The position numbers were made by a program, and so were the translations under genes. From Candidatus Fermentibacterota bacterium (lineage in GTDB: Bacteria > Fermentibacterota > Fermentibacteria > Fermentibacterales > Fermentibacteraceae), in NCBI GenBank assembly GCA_022703195.1, contig JAKLEF010000052.1:1-9831 (forward strand): a stretch of 9,831 nucleotides of DNA. The letters run 5' to 3'. The notes below the pieces were generated by a model. The model worked only from the letters and a program-made list of their open reading frames with translations, was not told the DNA's origin and made no database searches. Of the stretch, positions 6,602-9,831 are shown piece after piece; the stretch's first letter is position 1; each line of letters starts with the position of its first letter.

Positions 6602-8770
6602 TTGCCCCCGAGATCATACGTTTATGCGGCAGCAGTTCTGGCCGTCTCCTGCTTCGGATCCTCCGGCGGCAGGACGGTGGAGGCGCTGGAGGCCGGAGAG
6701 TCGCCTTCGGCGCCGGTGTTCGGGGAAGCCGATTCCCTGATGCTCACGGGCAGGTTCGACGAGTCGCTCGAAGCTCTGGCGGGAATCCTCGGGACGATGC
6801 CCGGCGAGCGGGATGCGGCGCTGTACCGGCTGGTGGGGCTGTTCCACTCCTGCGGCCGCGAAGCCGAAGGCGTGCTGTTCCTGGACAGCCTCGAGGCAGC
6901 CTGGGGTTCCCCGCTCGGGGGATGGCAGGCCAGCCTGCTCGACCTGGCAGGGGATTCGATCGGAGCCTCCGCCCGCACTGCCGATCCATACCTCCGCACC
7001 TATCTCGGGGGCTTCATCCAGCCGCCGGGCGGCCTGGCGACTCCCTCCACCCCGGCCGAGGTCCTGGTCCGCCTGCGCCTGGCCCCTCCCGGATCCCTCA
7101 CTGCCGACCAGATGAAGGCCTGCGCCGACCTGGCGGGCACCTTCCCCGACGCCGCGGAGCGGCTGGCGGAGGAGATGAGGAAGAGGCTCTCCATCCCGCA
7201 GGAGGTCTGGGACAGGGACATGGAGGTGCTGAGGGCTTCCGGCAGGGCTGAGGACGCCGATCTGCTGGCGGTCGCCAGGATGGGCGCCACGCACTGCCTC
7301 GACGAGGCGGTTGCGGCGGCCGTCCTCGGTTCCCAGCCCGGGCCTGCGGGGGAGGCCGCTCTTCTGCTGATATCGCGGGGCTCACCGGGCTGGAGGACCT
7401 CCTGGAGGGTGGCCGACGCGCTGGCCCAGTCGGGGCACACGTCCGAACTGGCCGGCCTCTTATCCTCCTCGACCGACCAGTGCTTTTCGGCCGGCGCGAG
7501 GATGGCCCTGCTGCGGGCGGCCTCGAGGCCCTCGGACCTGCTCGGCCTGTGCGATTCCACAGACGCAGCCGCGCCCGATTCCCTGAGGGCCAGGGCATCC
7601 CTCTTCCGGGCCAGGGCCCTGAGGGACCTCGACCGCGACACCGAGGCCTGGAGCGCCTATCTCGATTTCGCCGGCTCGTGGCCGGATCATCCCGCCTCGC
7701 ACGAATCCGCCTTCCTCGCCGGGCGCTACTACGATGCCGAGCAGGACTGGCCGCGCGCCGCGGAGGCCTTCGAGACCGCCCTCGCCTCACCGGGGGAGGG
7801 CAGGTACGACGAGAGCTGCTACTGGAGGGGCGGTTTCGCGCGATTCGCACAGGGCGACTCGGATGCCGCCCTCTCCCTCTGGACCACCGGCTGTTCGGAG
7901 TTCGAGTCGGGCTTCTGGAGGGACGAGATGCTCTACTGGAGCGCAAGGGCGACGCCGGCCGGCTCGGCCGGGCGCACGGCGCTCCTCCGCGAGGCCGCCT
8001 CCGGGCATCCCTGGGAATACTACGGCCTTCTGGCCTCGGACATCCTCGGGGACGAACCGGACTGGCACCCTTCGTACCCCTCCCTCGACCCGCCTGCCGA
8101 AGCGCTGGCGCTCGTGAGGGCCGGATACGGCCGCCTCGCAGCCGAGGTCCTGAGATACTCGGCCATTCCCGACACCGTCTCGAGGATCGCCGGCCTGTCG
8201 ATCCTCGGTGAGCACAGGAGGGCGATCGAGCTCTGCGGAGCCCTGGATTCGCGGCTCCGGTACTCCGGCTCGGGCATGCTTCCCGACTCCGTGGCGATCC
8301 TGCAGTTCCCCGCCCCGTATTCCGACCTCGTCCGCGAGGTGGCCGGCGACCTGTCGACGAGCCCGGAGCTGATAACGGCGATCATGCGCGAGGAGAGCTC
8401 CTTCGACCGCCTGGCCACATCCTCCGTCGGGGCCAGGGGGCTTATCCAGCTCATGCCCGGTACGGCGCACGACGTGGCGAGATGGTACGGGCTGCCCGAA
8501 CTCGCGGGCGCCCAGCTCTACGAGCCCCGGAACTCGATCCGTTACGGCTCCATCTACATCGATAGGCAGTGGGGCGCCTTCTCCGGGGAGCTTCCCCTGA
8601 TCCTCGCGGCATACAACGCCGGGCCGGGGAACGCCTCCCGGTGGAGGGAGTCCCTGCCCTACACATCCGACCACGAGTGGTTCACCGAGAGGATCACGTA
8701 CCGCGAGACCCGCGAGTACGTCAAAAGGGTCACCAGGTCATGCTGGATCTATGGGAGGCTGATGGAATGA
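6602..8770 (+). CDS. Exported helical-repeat (TPR-like) SLT-family lytic transglycosylase
   Basis: Predicted to cleave peptidoglycan glycan strands non-hydrolytically, leaving 1,6-anhydroMurNAc ends; periplasmic or membrane-anchored. The 722 residues begin with a short signal sequence (Arg4, then hydrophobic 6-18). Cys17 in LAVSC could be a weak lipobox, although Ala rather than Leu is at -3. About 40-550 is alpha-helical, with TPR-like units such as FRARALRDLDRDTEAWSAYL (335-354) and FLAGRYYDAEQDWPRAAEAF (371-390), as in the Slt70 superhelical ring. The C-terminal SLT domain (about 573-715) has AIMREESSFD with catalytic-type Glu598 (equivalent of Slt70 Glu478), SSVGARGLIQLMPGTA (607-622), AAYNAGPGNASRW (669-681), and ETREYVKRV (702-710). 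TTG 6602 is the only start that keeps the signal. It follows purH by 27 bases and its stop overlaps the next ATG as ATGA. Family placement is firm; which Slt subclass is not. Confidence 0.9.
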   Translation: MPPRSYVYAAAVLAVSCFGSSGGRTVEALEAGESPSAPVFGEADSLMLTGRFDESLEALAGILGTMPGERDAALYRLVGLFHSCGREAEGVLFLDSLEAAWGSPLGGWQASLLDLAGDSIGASARTADPYLRTYLGGFIQPPGGLATPSTPAEVLVRLRLAPPGSLTADQMKACADLAGTFPDAAERLAEEMRKRLSIPQEVWDRDMEVLRASGRAEDADLLAVARMGATHCLDEAVAAAVLGSQPGPAGEAALLLISRGSPGWRTSWRVADALAQSGHTSELAGLLSSSTDQCFSAGARMALLRAASRPSDLLGLCDSTDAAAPDSLRARASLFRARALRDLDRDTEAWSAYLDFAGSWPDHPASHESAFLAGRYYDAEQDWPRAAEAFETALASPGEGRYDESCYWRGGFARFAQGDSDAALSLWTTGCSEFESGFWRDEMLYWSARATPAGSAGRTALLREAASGHPWEYYGLLASDILGDEPDWHPSYPSLDPPAEALALVRAGYGRLAAEVLRYSAIPDTVSRIAGLSILGEHRRAIELCGALDSRLRYSGSGMLPDSVAILQFPAPYSDLVREVAGDLSTSPELITAIMREESSFDRLATSSVGARGLIQLMPGTAHDVARWYGLPELAGAQLYEPRNSIRYGSIYIDRQWGAFSGELPLILAAYNAGPGNASRWRESLPYTSDHEWFTERITYRETREYVKRVTRSCWIYGRLME
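8753..8758 (+). promoter_or_regulatory. Shine-Dalgarno for the NHL protein gene
   Basis: GGGAGG lies 8 bases before the ATG at 8767, inside the end of the transglycosylase gene. It supports ATG 8767 over the in-frame ATG at 8740, which would add nine mostly acidic or polar residues ahead of the signal-like stretch. Confidence 0.6.
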
Positions 8771-9831
8771 TATCTGCGCTGCTGGCATGCGCCGCGCTGT
8801 CGGCCTGGACCGTCGAGCCCGCCGAACCGACCCTCCTCGTCTTCCCGCCCTACGGGCACTGCATGGGCATCTACAGGGCCGGCACCGACCAGCTCGCCAT
8901 GCTGCTCGGAGGACTCGTGAGGTTCGACGATCCCCAGGGGCTGGCCTGCGTTAAACTCACGGAATGGAACAGCCCCGGCGAGGAGGATGACGACGAGCTG
9001 GCCGTCTATGGCGTGAACAGCCGGACCGGGCACGTCATCTACAACGCCAACATGTACACTCTCGGGTTGTACGGAGGGAACGGAGCCGGCAACGCCCAGC
9101 TCTCTTCCCCCCACGGGATAGCCGCGGACGCATCCGGGCTCGTGGTGGTGGCCGACACCGGCAACGGCAGGGTGGTGGTGCTGGAGCGCAGGGGGACGCG
9201 CATGCGGGCCAGGGAGTTCATCGAAGGCGGCCTCTCGGAACCCTGGGGAGTCGCCATCGGCGACAGGCATTCCATCTACGTCACCGACAGGGGCCTCGGG
9301 GCTCTCCTGATCTACGACTCCCCGTCCGATTCGACCCCTTCGTCCGTCCCCCTGGATGCTCCCACGGGCCTGGCCGTCTACGGCGAAGGCCAGTGGAACG
9401 CGCTGGACGAGGATTTCGCCGTCGCAGTGACAGCGGGCGGCACCTCCCTGTGCAGGATCGAGGACGGCGGGATCACCGCCACCGCCACGCTCGAAGACTG
9501 CGGCGGGTCAGTCTTCAACTATCCGGTCATCGACTACTACGGGAACACCTGGGTCTCAGACAGCATCTCCTGCAGGATCCACAAGTTCGATCCCGATCTC
9601 GGCTACATCGCGAGCTTCGGCTCCCCCGGAACCGGTGACAGGCAGTTCGACCACCCCACCGGCCTTGCGATGTGGAGGCGCTACGGGCAGGTGTTCGTAG
9701 CCGAGAGGGAGGGGGCCAGGTACTTCTGGGTGGGCACCGACATGGCGCCGGGCGTTCTCTCGGTGACGGGCAGGGGATGCTCCGTCTCAGGGACTCTCTT
9801 CGAGAAGTCCATGGTCCTGGCCCAGGTGACC
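8767..9831 (+). CDS. Exported NHL-repeat beta-propeller protein (3' truncated)
   Basis: The frame is open from ATG 8767 to the window end, giving 355 visible residues with no stop. The N-terminus SALLACAALSA is short and hydrophobic; LLAC at 5-8 resembles a lipobox, or cleavage could follow LSA. No basic residue precedes it, so export is likely but not certain. Seen: NHL-type repeats, clearest at residues 103-141 (SSPHGIAADASGLVVVADTG inside), 156-183 (SEPWGVAIG, IYVTDRG), 197-205 (DAPTGLAVY), 252-274 (YPVIDYYGNTWVSDS) and 284-322 (FGSPGTGDRQFDHPTGLAM), implying a propeller of about six blades. NHL propellers bind proteins, carbohydrates or other ligands; no catalytic residues are evident. 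The tail from about 330 (LSVTGRGCSVSGTLFEKS) leaves the repeat pattern and may open another domain. The ATGA overlap with the transglycosylase gene suggests joint expression. The ligand is unknown. Confidence 0.85.
   Translation, partial: MISALLACAALSAWTVEPAEPTLLVFPPYGHCMGIYRAGTDQLAMLLGGLVRFDDPQGLACVKLTEWNSPGEEDDDELAVYGVNSRTGHVIYNANMYTLGLYGGNGAGNAQLSSPHGIAADASGLVVVADTGNGRVVVLERRGTRMRAREFIEGGLSEPWGVAIGDRHSIYVTDRGLGALLIYDSPSDSTPSSVPLDAPTGLAVYGEGQWNALDEDFAVAVTAGGTSLCRIEDGGITATATLEDCGGSVFNYPVIDYYGNTWVSDSISCRIHKFDPDLGYIASFGSPGTGDRQFDHPTGLAMWRRYGQVFVAEREGARYFWVGTDMAPGVLSVTGRGCSVSGTLFEKSMVLAQVT

Noticed and set aside
5704..7251. A 515-codon + strand open frame running across the purH-transglycosylase junction
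   Set aside because: Its Arg-, Gly- and Pro-rich translation has no motifs and it overlaps two well-supported genes in another frame; it is a frame shadow.
1..9831. Mobile element, CRISPR array, tRNA or other structural RNA gene
   Set aside because: No transposase or integrase motifs, no regularly spaced repeats and no tRNA-like fold stood out. Coding sequence fills the window with uniform composition.

Overview
The window is a stretch of a GC-rich bacterial chromosome from an unidentified, probably uncultivated, Gram-negative-type lineage. The core genes (rarA, pcm, rnr, nadE, purH) are bacterial. The last two products look exported, and one is a periplasmic-type lytic transglycosylase. Arginine is read mostly from AGG and isoleucine fairly often from ATA, which is unusual for such a GC-rich genome. 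The gene mix would suit an FCB-type or Fermentibacterota-like candidate phylum, but that is a weak guess. No phage, plasmid, IS, CRISPR, tRNA or rRNA signature is visible.

All eight genes lie on the + strand with almost no space between them, and no stretch over about 30 bases is non-coding. The layout is: 1-837, 3' part of rarA (AAA+ replication-fork/recombination factor); 824-1477, pcm (protein L-isoaspartate methyltransferase); 1481-2311, an unnamed soluble protein that reads as a degenerate histidine-kinase core; 2295-4364, RNase R-type exoribonuclease; 4354-5103, ammonia-type NAD+ synthetase nadE; 5096-6574, purH; 6602-8770, exported helical-repeat plus SLT lytic transglycosylase; 8767 to the window end, exported NHL beta-propeller protein (3' truncated).

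Junctions are overlaps of 14, 17, 11, 8 and 4 bases or gaps of 3 and 27 bases. The simplest reading is one long, translationally coupled transcription unit whose promoter lies upstream and whose terminator lies downstream of the window. The only inter-gene stretch of any size (6575-6601) carries a short GC-rich palindrome and a strong Shine-Dalgarno, but no T-run.

Functionally the unit mixes genome and macromolecule maintenance (RarA, Pcm, RNase R), cofactor and purine supply (NadE, PurH), and envelope proteins (transglycosylase, NHL protein). Most of this is ordinary housekeeping. The least explained gene is the pseudo-kinase-like protein between pcm and rnr, and the least explained pairing is the transglycosylase with the NHL propeller. 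I found no convincing evidence of a wholly new system.
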